Positions 1 to 8,534 of a DNA stretch of 63,982 nt are shown piece after piece (the stretch's first letter is position 1; every line of letters starts with the position of its first letter). The notes beneath the pieces were generated by a model that searched no databases, had not been told where the DNA came from, and was given only the letters and a program-made list of their open reading frames with translations. Origin of the DNA: Desulfobacteraceae bacterium (GTDB lineage Bacteria; Desulfobacterota; DSM-4660; Desulfatiglandales; Desulfatiglandaceae); NCBI GenBank assembly GCA_016783065.1, contig JADHXI010000002.1, positions 1 through 63,982 on the forward strand, written 5' to 3'. The position numbers and the translations under genes are program-made.

Positions 1-291
1 CACCCTTCACCTCGCCAGACTCGCATATCTCCTACTTTGTAGATACACTACCGGGCGGTTGACTAAACCTTACCCGGGAGGGCTTAGGCTTTCGCCTTCC
101 CTCTCAACTACGAACCAGAGCCAGGTTCGAACCGTGCATAAGTCACAACCTCGAAGTAGCCGAATTTCGGTGAAGAATTGGTTTGGCAGTCATCTGTTTC
201 TTGGCCTCTTGAATTTCCAGGAGCATATAGGCATTGTGGACTCTTGCTGGATCTATAGGAACCACCAGATGTGGAAAAAAGCTGTCAAACT
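1..291. other. Unassigned left-edge sequence with foldable segments
   Basis: No convincing gene is seen. The first 150 bases contain several short self-complementary blocks, for example GAACC and GGTTC around 112-136 and a GC-rich stretch near 50-85, so a structured RNA or a mobile-element remnant cut by the window edge is possible. I could not match it to a tRNA, because the T-arm-like GGTTCGAACC has no matching acceptor or anticodon arms. I also could not match it to a complete group II intron domain V. Confidence 0.2.
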
Positions 292-579
292 CTACAGCGC
301 GGCCAAAACCTCCTGCGTCTTGGCCAGCCAGTAATCCATCCCCATCTCTTTATGCATAGACTCAGCCTTTTTCAGATTTTCAAAAGCCTTCTTTTTCTGA
401 CTTGTGTTGAGATATAACTCTCCAAGAAACAGGTACCCTTTGGAGTAATCATATTTCTTCTCTAATTCCTCTAGTATTTTTTTCCCCTGCAATATAGATC
501 TTTCCGCTATGTCGCTTTTGACGGGATCTTTCTTACCTAATATTCTCCCTTCCCAAATCCATGTTTCTCCTTCAATGCT
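292..579 (-). pseudogene. C-terminal remnant of a TPR protein
   Basis: The leftward reading frame is open from 579 to a stop at 292, about 95 codons. It contains one clear tetratricopeptide-like helix pair (GYLFLGELYLNTSQKKKA followed by FENLKKAESMH) and ends in MGMDYWLAKTQEVLAAL. That ending resembles the C-terminus of larger TPR proteins, such as those with an N-terminal cyclase or ATPase domain. There is no credible start codon or ribosome binding site, and upstream the frame is closed by a TAG directly beside the stop codon of the neighbouring ATPase gene. The most economical reading is a truncated 3' end left after a rearrangement. What the full protein did cannot be told. Confidence 0.5.
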
Positions 580-582
580 CTA

Positions 583-1878
583 CTAAAGATTTAGGAGATA
601 TTTCCATGCCGGTATGATCTCTATTTTTCTTCTTTCTTCTTCCAGGATTCCTTCCTCATCATAGGTTACTATTACAGCTTTTTGAGTATCCAATTCTTGC
701 ATGGCCTGGAGAAGTGCAGATACTTCACGCTTCTTTGTTGCCGGATTTTTCAGAGAGAAACAGACTTGAACGAGGTGTTTATCTTGCCCATCGTCCAACC
801 AGATGAAATCAACCTCACGGCCTCTCTTGGTCCTATAATAGTATAGTTCTTCCGTTTGGCTCCTTAGGTGAACAAAGATGAGGTTTTCAAGGAGGTGTCC
901 CTTATCAGGCAATATTCCGGGGCTGATGGAAGTAACCAGCGAATGGTCAATACAGTAGATCTTTTTTGCATTGACGTTTTGTTTTGAAATAGATGGGGTG
1001 AATATTTTCAAAGAGAAAAGAAAGTAGGCATCTTCAAACCATTCAATGCATGAGGAGACAAAGGCTTTGCTAACCTTGTATCCAAGTGTCTTCAGATATT
1101 CAGTAATCCGGTTTATTGAATACAGAGAGGCGCTCGCACAGATCAGCTTGTAACCTGCTTGCATAACTGCCTGGGGGTGGATCGCGTCAAATCTCTCGAT
1201 AATATCGCGATGCAAAATGGCCTTATAATACTCCTGATGGATCATTATTCTGATTTTATCGCTTACGTCACGCACTTCAGGGAAACCGCCCTTACGGAAA
1301 TAGTCCTCAAAGCATTTTTTGATCAGGAATCGATTTTTTGAAGTGAGTTTTTCTTTATCAACCTTTTTGTAATCCAAAAATTCCTTGAAAGAGAAGGGAA
1401 ATAAGTCCCACACTAAAGATCTTCCACGCAACTGTGTGGCGATTTCCTTTGAAAGCATCTTGGCTGACGAACCTGTTATGAAAACAGAGCACTTTTCTGT
1501 ACGCAAGATCCGATCGACAAACGGTTCCCAGTTTTGTACTTCCTGTATCTCATCGAAAAAAGAGTGGATCTCTTCAGTCCCCTTTTTCCCCGGATATAGG
1601 GAGTAATAGGCCTCAAGGACTGGGTTCAAGCCCTCCTGCTTGATCTCAGTTAACCGGTCGTCAAAAAAGTTTAGATACAATATGTTTTCGCGAGCAACAC
1701 CCTTGTTTTGAAGATCGCTCACAATCTGATAAAGGAGAGTTGATTTCCCACAACGCCTCACGCCAATACACACAAAGGCCTTACCCCTTACAAGTTCATA
1801 AGCAAGATGCCTTTTTATACCCGTGTCCAGGATTTGACTCTGAAAATCAAGGATTATCTCTTTTAGCGTGTCTAGCAA
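583..1878 (-). CDS. AAA family ATPase with DUF4143-type C-terminus
   Basis: This 431-residue protein has a Walker A motif GVRRCGKST near residues 39-47 and an acidic Walker B-like stretch HSFFDEIQEVQNW around 104-116, where the aspartate and glutamate would handle ATP. The rest has the layout of the AAA_14 plus DUF4143 family. That family is common, patchily distributed and often found alone in accessory DNA, and its cellular role is not settled. The TTG start at 1878 has AGGTGCAC upstream. Two adjacent palindromes upstream suggest local control. The 3' end abuts a broken TPR frame, which fits a gene that arrived by transfer. I am confident of the family and make no functional claim. Confidence 0.8.
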   Translation of the reverse strand: MLDTLKEIILDFQSQILDTGIKRHLAYELVRGKAFVCIGVRRCGKSTLLYQIVSDLQNKGVARENILYLNFFDDRLTEIKQEGLNPVLEAYYSLYPGKKGTEEIHSFFDEIQEVQNWEPFVDRILRTEKCSVFITGSSAKMLSKEIATQLRGRSLVWDLFPFSFKEFLDYKKVDKEKLTSKNRFLIKKCFEDYFRKGGFPEVRDVSDKIRIMIHQEYYKAILHRDIIERFDAIHPQAVMQAGYKLICASASLYSINRITEYLKTLGYKVSKAFVSSCIEWFEDAYFLFSLKIFTPSISKQNVNAKKIYCIDHSLVTSISPGILPDKGHLLENLIFVHLRSQTEELYYYRTKRGREVDFIWLDDGQDKHLVQVCFSLKNPATKKREVSALLQAMQELDTQKAVIVTYDEEGILEEERRKIEIIPAWKYLLNL

Positions 1879-1888
1879 TGTGCACCTA

Positions 1889-1918
1889 TTAACGTTAACC
1901 CTGTCCAGTTAATATTAA
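1889..1918. promoter_or_regulatory. Paired palindromes upstream of the ATPase gene
   Basis: Two perfect 10-bp palindromes, TTAACGTTAA (1889-1898) and TTAATATTAA (1909-1918), lie with centres 20 bp apart, about two helical turns, just upstream of the TTG start at 1878. This is the geometry of a cooperative dimer-binding operator. The regulator is unknown. Confidence 0.4.
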
Positions 1919-2327
1919 CCCGCGGATGGCCGTCTTTTCTTATATCGGCCACCTATTTTACCAATTTAACGGTAAATCGGTAAGATACACTACCACTTTT
2001 TGGCCAAACTGTCAAGCTGTTTCTACGCTTACGCTGTTTTTAAGGTTCTTGAGTGGAATAGGCGAGGTTGCCACTTTTCCACTATTCTCAAAACAGCATT
2101 TTTCTCACTTCAAGGTTGAAAAGATTCCGCTGATCGTGTAGGGAAGGAATCACAAAACCAACTTCCCAATTGCGGTCTTGAAAAGATGCAGTTGAGAGTA
2201 TTCATGTTGGTCAATCCTGGGGTGAAGTTCTTAAAATAAATGGGTATTGCTGCGATGGGCCTGGAATTGAATCAATTGGACCAGGGTCATGCTGACCAGG
2301 TCTGTAGCATGGATTGATACCAAGATA
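1919..2327. other. Intergenic region without a recognised gene
   Basis: About 400 bases between the ATPase gene and the glycosyltransferase. The small ORF here has no ribosome binding site and no recognisable domain, so it is not called. Confidence 0.5.
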
Positions 2328-3017
2328 TCACCCGAAGAGGCCATATTTTACGATACAATATACGGCCTTGAACCCGTCCATCCAACCGATCTTTTTCCCT
2401 TCACTGTAGGACCGACCATAATAAGCGATGCCCACTTCATAGACACGACACTTCTTTCCAGCTATCTTGGCAGTTATTTCCGGTTCAATCCCGAACCGCT
2501 TTTGCTCAATCTTGATCTCCTTTATGATTTCCGCCCTGAAGAGTTTATAGCAGGTCTCCATATCGGTAAGGTTCAAATTGGTAAACATATTTGAAAAAAT
2601 GGTAAGGAATTTGTTTCCCACATAGTGCCAAAACAGATGGACCCTGTGCGGACCTCCCCCCAGGAAACGGGATCCGTATACCACGTCTGCTTTTCCGTCA
2701 ACAATGGGGGCCATCAATTTAGGGTATTCCTTGGGGTCATATTCCAGATCAGCATCCTGGATTATGACAAGATCTCCCGTAACGTGTTTGAGACCAGATT
2801 TTATGGCCGCACCCTTTCCCATGTTGGTTGCATGGTAAATGACCCTGTCCACTCTTGGTTCAATTTCGGTTTTTATTAATTCAGTTGTCCCGTCACAGGA
2901 GCAATCGTCTACCAGGATAATCTCTTTTTCTTTGACAGGTGATGCCTTTACAAGGGTAATCAACTTGGCAAGGTATTCTTTTTCATTATAACAAGGTATG
3001 ATAATGGAAAGTTTCAT
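2328..3017 (-). CDS. Family 2 glycosyltransferase
   Basis: A GT-A fold glycosyltransferase of about 229 residues. From the ATG at 3017 the protein begins [12 protein letters not shown], the usual first strand of the family. It continues with VDDCSCDGT, and the metal-binding DXD region appears as QDADLEYDP with YGSRFLGGG after it. This resembles the DPM1/GtrB-like branch that moves a sugar from a nucleotide donor to a lipid carrier. No C-terminal membrane segments are present, so it may be soluble or peripheral. I chose 3017 because ten extra residues from an upstream start do not fit the family. It stands alone with no glycan genes beside it, so the acceptor is unknown. Confidence 0.85.
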   Translation of the reverse strand: MKLSIIIPCYNEKEYLAKLITLVKASPVKEKEIILVDDCSCDGTTELIKTEIEPRVDRVIYHATNMGKGAAIKSGLKHVTGDLVIIQDADLEYDPKEYPKLMAPIVDGKADVVYGSRFLGGGPHRVHLFWHYVGNKFLTIFSNMFTNLNLTDMETCYKLFRAEIIKEIKIEQKRFGIEPEITAKIAGKKCRVYEVGIAYYGRSYSEGKKIGWMDGFKAVYCIVKYGLFG

Positions 3018-3097
3018 TGGACAATTACCTCGTCCCAACATTTTCAAAACTTTGCCTTTTTGTCAATGCATATGGCCGAACTTCTCTTTTTTTCTTC

Positions 3098-3125
3098 TTG
3101 ACAAATGGGGTGTGTTCGGTATAAT
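3098..3125 (+). promoter_or_regulatory. Strong sigma70-type promoter for the XRE/ImmA pair
   Basis: TTGACA at 3098-3103 and a perfect TATAAT at 3120-3125 are separated by 16 bp, 30 bp upstream of the XRE start. An imperfect palindrome AGAACATTCT follows the -10 box and could be a self-binding operator. Confidence 0.7.
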
Positions 3126-3154
3126 AGAACATTCTCGGAGGTGAAAACCGCCTC

Positions 3155-3523
3155 ATGGCCAAAACCTTTGGTGAAATTCTAAGAGAGATAAGGGTTAATT
3201 CAGGGATAGGTCTCAGAGAACTGGCCCGCCTTATAAATAAGTCTGCCGGGTATTTGAGTGATGTGGAAAATGGACACGTTCCCCCACCGTCTGAGGTGGT
3301 GATCCTGAATATCTCCGCCGCGCTCAAGGTGGACAAAAAGGACTTACTGGCTGCAGCAAGAAAGGTGGATCCTGAACTATCCGATTATGTTGCCCGAGAG
3401 CCGGAGGCCGCTGATTTTTTACGGATGGCGAGACATGAGAAGTTTGAGGAAAATGACTGGGAGAAGATCACCCAACTGGCCAAAATTGCTGGACTTGGAA
3501 AAAGGGGAAAGGAAAGGATATGA
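3155..3523 (+). CDS. XRE-family helix-turn-helix regulator
   Basis: A 122-residue protein with an N-terminal HTH_3 domain at about residues 5-60: GEILREIRVNSGIGLRELAR, then a recognition helix around AGYLSDVENGH. An acidic linker and a short C-terminal region follow. It is preceded by GGAGGTGAAAACCGCCTC and a clear promoter. Its last codons overlap the ATG of the next gene, an ImmA/IrrE-like metallopeptidase. In the known pairs the peptidase cuts or removes the repressor when stress or element induction occurs. The binding site here is probably the operator-like palindrome in its own promoter. The function is inferred from the pairing; the fold is clear. Confidence 0.85.
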   Translation: MAKTFGEILREIRVNSGIGLRELARLINKSAGYLSDVENGHVPPPSEVVILNISAALKVDKKDLLAAARKVDPELSDYVAREPEAADFLRMARHEKFEENDWEKITQLAKIAGLGKRGKERI

Positions 3524-4218
3524 AGGTTCCCTGGCTATCTAGAGAAAGAATCGCAAAGAAGGCCTTAGCCCTCTTTGAGGACTTCCAGGCCGTGGTAGGA
3601 TACGTGGTCAAGCCTCCCATACCCGTTGAAGATATCATTGAGCGAGCCTTGGAGCTGAGGCTTTCCTACGATGACCTTGAAGAAAAGCTGGGTGTAAAGG
3701 ATGTGCTTGGAGCCACCTATGTGAAGTCCAGATTGATTTGCGTCAACGAGAGGTTGTTTGAGCCTAGATCGGAGGGGAGACTGGTTTTTACCTGCGCTCA
3801 CGAAGCCGGCCACTGGATCTTACACCGCCAATATGCTGATGTTCAGGGAAGGCTTAGTTCGGAAAATGAGGCCATTGTATGCAGGCTCAAGGACGCCAAA
3901 GAACCGATCGAGTGGCAGGCCGATTATTTCGCGGCATGCTTACTTATGCCTGAAAAAGAGGTTCGAGAGGCGTTTCAAAAAGTGTGTGGGCCAGAACCGC
4001 TTGCCTTGGACAATGTTAGAAGCGCGGTTGGGAGAGGGCCGATTTATGTGGAACCTTGTGTTGAACATTGGCCTTTCATTGCGGCTGCTATGTGCGAAGC
4101 AGGTGGGTTCTCCAACGTTTCAAAACAAGCCATGGTCATTCGATTGCAGGAACTTGGTTTGTTGATCAATTTGACAACAGTAAAAATGAACTGGCAAACG
4201 CTGTGTTCAAGCGGGTAA
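3520..4218 (+). CDS. ImmA/IrrE family metallopeptidase
   Basis: A 232-residue protein with the zinc motif HEAGH at residues 94-98 (context TCAHEAGHWILHRQ) and a downstream glutamate in the segment EWQADYFAACLLMP that fits the third ligand. This is the ImmA/IrrE (COG2856, DUF955) architecture. It starts inside the last codons of the XRE gene (ATGA overlap), so the two are translationally coupled. By analogy with ImmA-ImmR and IrrE-DdrO, the peptidase inactivates the partner repressor on a signal. No phage or ICE genes are visible nearby, so what the repressor controls is unknown. The C-terminus after residue 150 is less conserved and probably senses the signal. Confidence 0.85.
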   Translation: MKVPWLSRERIAKKALALFEDFQAVVGYVVKPPIPVEDIIERALELRLSYDDLEEKLGVKDVLGATYVKSRLICVNERLFEPRSEGRLVFTCAHEAGHWILHRQYADVQGRLSSENEAIVCRLKDAKEPIEWQADYFAACLLMPEKEVREAFQKVCGPEPLALDNVRSAVGRGPIYVEPCVEHWPFIAAAMCEAGGFSNVSKQAMVIRLQELGLLINLTTVKMNWQTLCSSG

Positions 4219-4353
4219 GCGCCCCTGCCAGATAATTATTTGTTCCGGCTGTTCTGTAAAAAAGAACAAGTTGGCACAAAATTCCTTGAAATCATCTTCC
4301 CCTTTGAATCAACTCACCTCTTCAGTCAAATGATTAATCCCAAACTCCACGTA

Positions 4354-4532
4354 GGGCCTGCGCAAAAACAACTCCACATTTTCGCATCCCGGCTTCAGGC
4401 CACCTTCGGCCGCGCCTCAATCGCAAAATCCTCGAAATAGTACTACTATTCCTATGGTTTTGCTCAATCGGCACAGCCAAATCTGACCTAAATCTGGGCG
4501 CCAATTCTGCAAAGTTATTCTTGCGCAGACCC
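4354..4532 (-). repeat. MITE-like palindromic element, family B, copy 1
   Basis: A 179-bp element bounded by imperfect inverted ends (GGGCCTGCGCAAAAAC on the left, TTCTTGCGCAGACCC on the right) and flanked by TA on the left and TTA on the right. It is the reverse-complement counterpart of the element at 46791-46969, which has the same length. A fragment of the same family is at 60118-60155. It carries no gene. The TA flanks and short terminal repeats suggest a non-autonomous mariner/IS630-like element. No transposase is in the window. Confidence 0.7.
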
Positions 4533-4666
4533 TTAGTGCAATAATTCTTTCTTTTGTAAGGAATGAAATTTTTTCTGGCTACACAATATTCTTGACCCTT
4601 GTTCAAGAAGTTCACATAAACTGGTTGACATTGTCAGACGAGCCATATATCTCAAACATAGGTGCT

Positions 4667-4811
4667 TATATAGTGCCTGAACGAAAACCCTGTTCAGGCA
4701 CGATTTTAGATTTTGGATTTTGGATTAATGAAATTAATTCAAACTTACTAAAACCTCATGATTGATGTTGGGTTCGTTTTCATTTCGAAGTTTTCGTTCA
4801 GAGACTATATA
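4667..4811. repeat. Inverted-repeat element upstream of the HU-like gene
   Basis: The left arm at 4667-4688 (TATATAGTGCCTGAACGAAAAC) pairs with the right arm at 4790-4811 with three mismatches. The interior contains a small stem GTGCCTGAAC/GTTCAGGCAC. It is a single copy in this window, and resembles a MITE or a dyad-symmetric control region. Confidence 0.5.
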
Positions 4812-4895
4812 AACGTTCGTATGCCTGTATTGTAACGGTTGGGCCGGAGTTTTCCATTGGATTAACGATAATTTTGAAGGGAAAAGGAGGGATCT

Positions 4896-5273
4896 ATGGC
4901 TAAAAAGAAAGCGGCTAAGAAGGCACCGGCAAAAAAGGCAACCCCGACCAGGAAGATAACGGCTGTGAGAAAACCCATGACCAAATCCGGCATCATTAGT
5001 GAAATTGCTCAGAACACCGAACTGAACAAGAAACAGGTCTCCTCAGTGTTTGATGAACTGACTATCCTCATCGAGCGCCATATTAAAAAGCGCTCACCCG
5101 GTCAAATCACCCTTCCAGGACTTATGAAGATTGAGGTCAAACGAAAACCCGCCACCAAGGCCCGCAAGGGTATCAACCCATTCACGGGGGAAGAAACAGT
5201 TTTCAAGGCCAAACCGGCCCGCAATGTTGTCAAAATCAGGCCGCTGAAGAAAGTGAAAGATATGGTCGCTTGA
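4896..5273 (+). CDS. HU-family DNA-binding protein with lysine-rich N-terminal tail
   Basis: A 125-residue protein. Residues 1-27 are a histone-H1-like basic tail rich in AKK/APAKK/ATP repeats. The remainder is an HU/IHF-type domain with the helical dimer core (SGIISEIAQNTELNKKQV), the strand SPGQITLPGLMKI and the DNA-binding arm around GINPFTGEETVFKAKPARN, ending in KIRPLKKVK. HU proteins bend and compact DNA, and the tail should add non-specific DNA or RNA contact. The start has AAAGGAGGGATCT before the ATG. A terminator follows directly, so it is probably monocistronic and highly expressed. Confidence 0.88.
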   Translation: MAKKKAAKKAPAKKATPTRKITAVRKPMTKSGIISEIAQNTELNKKQVSSVFDELTILIERHIKKRSPGQITLPGLMKIEVKRKPATKARKGINPFTGEETVFKAKPARNVVKIRPLKKVKDMVA

Positions 5274-5304
5274 CAGAGAGGAAAAGCTCTCTTTTCGGAG
5301 ATTG

Positions 5305-5333
5305 AAAAGGCAGGCTCAGGCCTGCCTTTTTTC
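5305..5333 (+). terminator. Rho-independent terminator of the HU-like gene
   Basis: The perfect stem AAAGGCAGG/CCTGCCTTT with loop CTCAGG is followed by a T run, about 30 bp after the HU-like stop codon. Confidence 0.85.
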
Positions 5334-5498
5334 ATTTTGGCAGTTTTCGTCTGTCCCCCTTTATACCGTGATCAAGTCGGTGCTTGATTTATCACCTGGT
5401 TTGTTTTATAAGACAAAATATGTGCCATTGGCCGCTTTCTCTTTACGGTTAGCTTGTTTTATTTCGGAAAATCCGGTCCTAAAGGTCTCCAGTTCCCC

Positions 5499-6725
5499 AT
5501 GAGAGATTATGGAAATCGTGAAAGCCTGCATGGTCCACCCCTGTCAAAGCGGGAGTTCTTAAAGTCTTGTGGAAAGGGTTTGTGTGCCCTTGCCGCCGGT
5601 CATTTTTTCGTCCTCCCGGGGACCTTGCGAGCGCAAATGGCCAAAAAGGGGCTCATCAGGACCAGACTCTCTCCCTATTTTACCGTCCTGGGTAGGGGGA
5701 AAATTCAATGTGATCTCTGTCCCAGACAATGCATTCTTCCCGAAGGCAGAAGAGGGTTCTGCAGGGTCCGGGAGAATCGGCAGGGAAAATGCTACAGCCT
5801 GGTCTACGGGGTTCCCTGTGCCATCCATTTAGAGCCTATCGAGAAAAAACCGTTCTTCCACGTCCTCCCTGGCACCAAATCCTTGTCTATCGCAACCGCC
5901 GGATGCAATTTTGATTGTAAGTTCTGTCAGAATTGGGAGATCGCTTTGGCCTCCCCGGAAGATGTTTACAGCTATCAGGTCTCACCCGAAAAGGCAGTGA
6001 TGCGGGCCAAAGATATGAAAGCCCATTCTATCGCTTATAGTTACGTGGAACCCACCATTTTCTATGAATATATGCTGGATATGGGCCGCGCCGCCAAGAA
6101 TGCCGGTCTCTTGAACGTCATGCATTCCAACGGTTTCATCAATGAGGTCCCCTTGCGGAATCTGTGCAAGGTGCTGGACGCAGCCCAGATTGACCTGAAG
6201 GGATTTACCGAGGCATTTTACCGGGAACTATGCGGCGGAGAGCTGGCTCCGGTTCTAGAAACCCTGAAGACACTAAGACAGGAGAACGTCCACCTGGAGA
6301 TCACAAACCTTGTGATCCCCACCAAGAATGATGATATGTCGCTGATTAGAGAAATGTGCCTTTGGGTGAAGAAAGCGTTGGGTACAGACACGCCAATTCA
6401 TTTTAGTCGGTTTTATCCCCTTCACAAGCTCAGACGACTCCCCCCAACCCCGATCGCAACGCTGGAAAACGCCCGGGAGGTGGCCCTTTCCTCGGGGCTT
6501 GAATTTGTTTATATCGGGAACATCCCGAACCACGAGGCCTGGAACACCTTTTGTCCAAGATGCAAGAAAATCGTCATCCAACGGATGGGGTACATGATCG
6601 AAGCCATACGGCTGAAAAGGGGGAAGTGTCAATACTGCGGAAGGCCCATCCCCGGCATCTGGGAAAAAGTTGATTCGTTGGAAGAGGGCCTTAACCGGCC
6701 CGGCGCCGGGCATACATTTTCCTGA
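5499..6725 (+). CDS. amrS: AmrS-type radical SAM protein with a Tat-like leader
   Basis: A 408-residue protein of the AmmeMemoRadiSam radical SAM group. The radical SAM signature is AGCNFDCKFCQNWE, with three cysteines ligating the [4Fe-4S] cluster. Before it lie the extra cysteine pairs CDLCPRQC and GFCRVRE, and after it the C-terminal pairs CPRC and CQYC. Unlike the cytosolic family norm, it begins with a leader of twin-arginine style: KREFLKSCGKGLCALAAGHF near residues 11-30, then a hydrophobic run ending in a probable cut at LRA. Only one arginine is in the expected pair (K-R), so export is likely but not certain. The substrate of the family is unknown. The gene faces another radical SAM gene and their ends overlap. 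Confidence 0.82.
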   Translation: MRDYGNRESLHGPPLSKREFLKSCGKGLCALAAGHFFVLPGTLRAQMAKKGLIRTRLSPYFTVLGRGKIQCDLCPRQCILPEGRRGFCRVRENRQGKCYSLVYGVPCAIHLEPIEKKPFFHVLPGTKSLSIATAGCNFDCKFCQNWEIALASPEDVYSYQVSPEKAVMRAKDMKAHSIAYSYVEPTIFYEYMLDMGRAAKNAGLLNVMHSNGFINEVPLRNLCKVLDAAQIDLKGFTEAFYRELCGGELAPVLETLKTLRQENVHLEITNLVIPTKNDDMSLIREMCLWVKKALGTDTPIHFSRFYPLHKLRRLPPTPIATLENAREVALSSGLEFVYIGNIPNHEAWNTFCPRCKKIVIQRMGYMIEAIRLKRGKCQYCGRPIPGIWEKVDSLEEGLNRPGAGHTFS

Positions 6726-7746
6726 CGGCCACAGCCCTGGGGTCTAAGTTGGTGAGGTGGTAGTTCTTAGCCCATTCCATGGCTTCCAAAAACTCCTCTA
6801 CGGTGATGGCACGGGCGATTTCAGGATAGTCAAATGCCTTGTATGCCACATGGTATTGGGGCATGATGTTGATATAGGTGGATTTGGGAAGGGTTTTGGC
6901 CACCCACTTGATGAACTTTTCTGTGCCTGCCACGCGGTTGGGCATCACCAAATGTCTAATCATCAGACCCCGGAGGGCGATCCCTTGTTTGTCCGTCATA
7001 TGCTCTCCCACCTGCCGATTCATTTCAACGATCGCATCTTTTGCCACATCCGGATAGTCTGAAGCACCGGTTGAGTATTTCGATGCCTGGTGGGCATCCA
7101 TGTATTTCATATCGGGCAAATAGATATCCACGATGCCATCCAGTAACCTCACGATTTCCAACCGCTCATAACCGCTGGTATTGTAAACCAGGGGTATACG
7201 CAGACCTCTTTTCAAGGCGATTCGTGTGGCATTCAAGATGTTGGGCATGACATGTGTGGGAGTGACCAAATTGATGTTATGGCAGCCGATCTTTTGGAGA
7301 TAAAGCATCAGGTCCGCCAAGTCTTGGTCTTTTGTTTTCTCTCCTCTCCCCACATGGGCAATGGGCCAATTCTGACAGAAAACACAACGGAGATTGCAGT
7401 TGGAAAAGAAGATGGTCCCGGATCCATTCTGGCCCACCAGCGAAATTTCCTCGCCAAAGTGGGGTTGGGCGCTGGAAACCACCGCTCCGGCCGGAGCTCG
7501 GCAAAACCCTGCTTCCCCTCTTTGCCGATTCACCCCACAGCCCCTGGGGCAGAGGTGGCAGTTTTCAAAAATGGTGTAGGCCTCCTCAATCCTTTGGGCA
7601 AATTTTCCCTCTCTTTCCAATTTCACATAGGCAGGCTGCCACCCCTTTCGCTCTCTTTGCCTGGCGTAAAGAGAAAGAGGCGAAAACAATAGGGAGCCTC
7701 CGATCAAAAAGAAACGCTTCAGAAAATCACGGCGTGTGAATTTCAC
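6691..7746 (-). CDS. PflX-like radical SAM protein with a Tat signal
   Basis: A 351-residue protein. It starts with an excellent twin-arginine signal, TRRDFLKRFFLIGGSLLF (from residue 4), with a probable cut after LYA. The mature part has CHLCPRGCGV and GFCRAP, then the radical SAM triad SNCNLRCVFCQNWP. This is the COG1313 group of pyruvate formate-lyase activating enzyme homologues, whose substrate is unknown. The C-terminal PQYHVAYK segment is also typical of that group. It converges on the amrS-like gene with a 35-bp overlap of the 3' ends. Export of a radical SAM enzyme raises the question of how it would get SAM and electrons outside the cytoplasm. Confidence 0.82.
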   Translation of the reverse strand: MKFTRRDFLKRFFLIGGSLLFSPLSLYARQRERKGWQPAYVKLEREGKFAQRIEEAYTIFENCHLCPRGCGVNRQRGEAGFCRAPAGAVVSSAQPHFGEEISLVGQNGSGTIFFSNCNLRCVFCQNWPIAHVGRGEKTKDQDLADLMLYLQKIGCHNINLVTPTHVMPNILNATRIALKRGLRIPLVYNTSGYERLEIVRLLDGIVDIYLPDMKYMDAHQASKYSTGASDYPDVAKDAIVEMNRQVGEHMTDKQGIALRGLMIRHLVMPNRVAGTEKFIKWVAKTLPKSTYINIMPQYHVAYKAFDYPEIARAITVEEFLEAMEWAKNYHLTNLDPRAVAVRKMYARRRAG

Positions 7747-7818
7747 AGAAAGAACCCCACTGAATTTGAGACTTCAATTCTTTTTCCTGAAATATATCAG
7801 ATAAATCTTCCCTTCTTT

Positions 7819-7962
7819 CGAGACCTTTGAAAAATGTTCAATTTTGGTCAAGATCAAGGAAGGCGAAAATTTCAACCACAGGAATATATAGAATATTTCG
7901 AGGATTGAAATTTGAGCCTGACGCCGAGATTGGCCAAAAGGGGGCGTTTTGCAAAGGTCTCG
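7819..7962. repeat. Inverted-repeat element, single copy here
   Basis: CGAGACCTTTGAAAAA at 7819-7834 is complementary to TTTTGCAAAGGTCTCG at 7947-7962 with one mismatch. The 112 bp between them have no gene. It looks like another short palindromic dispersed repeat. Confidence 0.5.
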
Positions 7963-8207
7963 TTTCTTCTTTTGGCAAGGGAGGCGTATCTATGCACCCA
8001 CAGCTCAACATCTTTGCATAAGGATGTTATTAGGATTCTACCATATTCTACTGACGGCTACCACATCATTAACAACTTATCAATAAGCCCTAAGGGGTTC
8101 CCTGTTTTATGGCTGTTTTCTGCATAGTAAAATGGAGTTGTCCAGGATTATTGATTGATGACCCTGTCTGTGTTATCAGTGTGCAAGAGACCTTTATCCA
8201 TCGCAGA

Positions 8208-8239
8208 TGCCCTGTAGGGCCTTCCGGAGCTACAGGGCA
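8208..8239. other. Hairpin in the leader region before the biotin carrier gene
   Basis: A perfect 10-bp stem TGCCCTGTAG/CTACAGGGCA encloses a 12-base loop. It is not followed by a T run, and its function is unknown. The rest of the 780-bp gap between 7747 and 8534 shows no gene. Confidence 0.45.
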
Positions 8240-8388
8240 CGGGGAAAAGTGCCTGTGCTGGAACATAAAGAGCTATGGAAAGTTTGTTCTGACAACCCCA
8301 TTGGTTCGAGAAACTCCTTTTGTAAGATCTCCCGGGTGCATAGGAGGTGGCAGCTCAGCCATTTTGGCAATTTTCCGGTATATTGTGC

Positions 8389-8419
8389 TTGACAATCGAC
8401 ATCTTCTAAATGATATAAA
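8389..8419 (+). promoter_or_regulatory. Candidate promoter for the methylmalonyl-CoA decarboxylase genes
   Basis: TTGACA at 8389-8394 is followed after 17 bp by GATATA (8412-8417), or after 19 bp by TATAAA (8414-8419). It sits about 115 bp upstream of the biotin carrier start. Confidence 0.5.
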
Positions 8420-8534
8420 GCGTCACTCACAAGAATGCCCAAAGAAGACGGGGGAATTGTCTATGCCCTGAAAAGGGGTGTCAACCAGGCAGTTTAGGGT
8501 TAGAAAATTTTTACAAAAAAAGGAGGTGTCTGTT

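Noticed and set aside
100-160. tRNA or intact group II intron domain V near the left edge
   Set aside because: GGTTCGAACC looks like a T arm, and TGCACGGTTC (minus strand) looks like a domain V half, but the pairing partners are missing.
41-1993. Shared GATACACTACC at 43-53 and 1983-1993 as transposon ends around the ATPase gene
   Set aside because: An 11-bp match is expected many times by chance in 64 kb, and no further similarity surrounds it.
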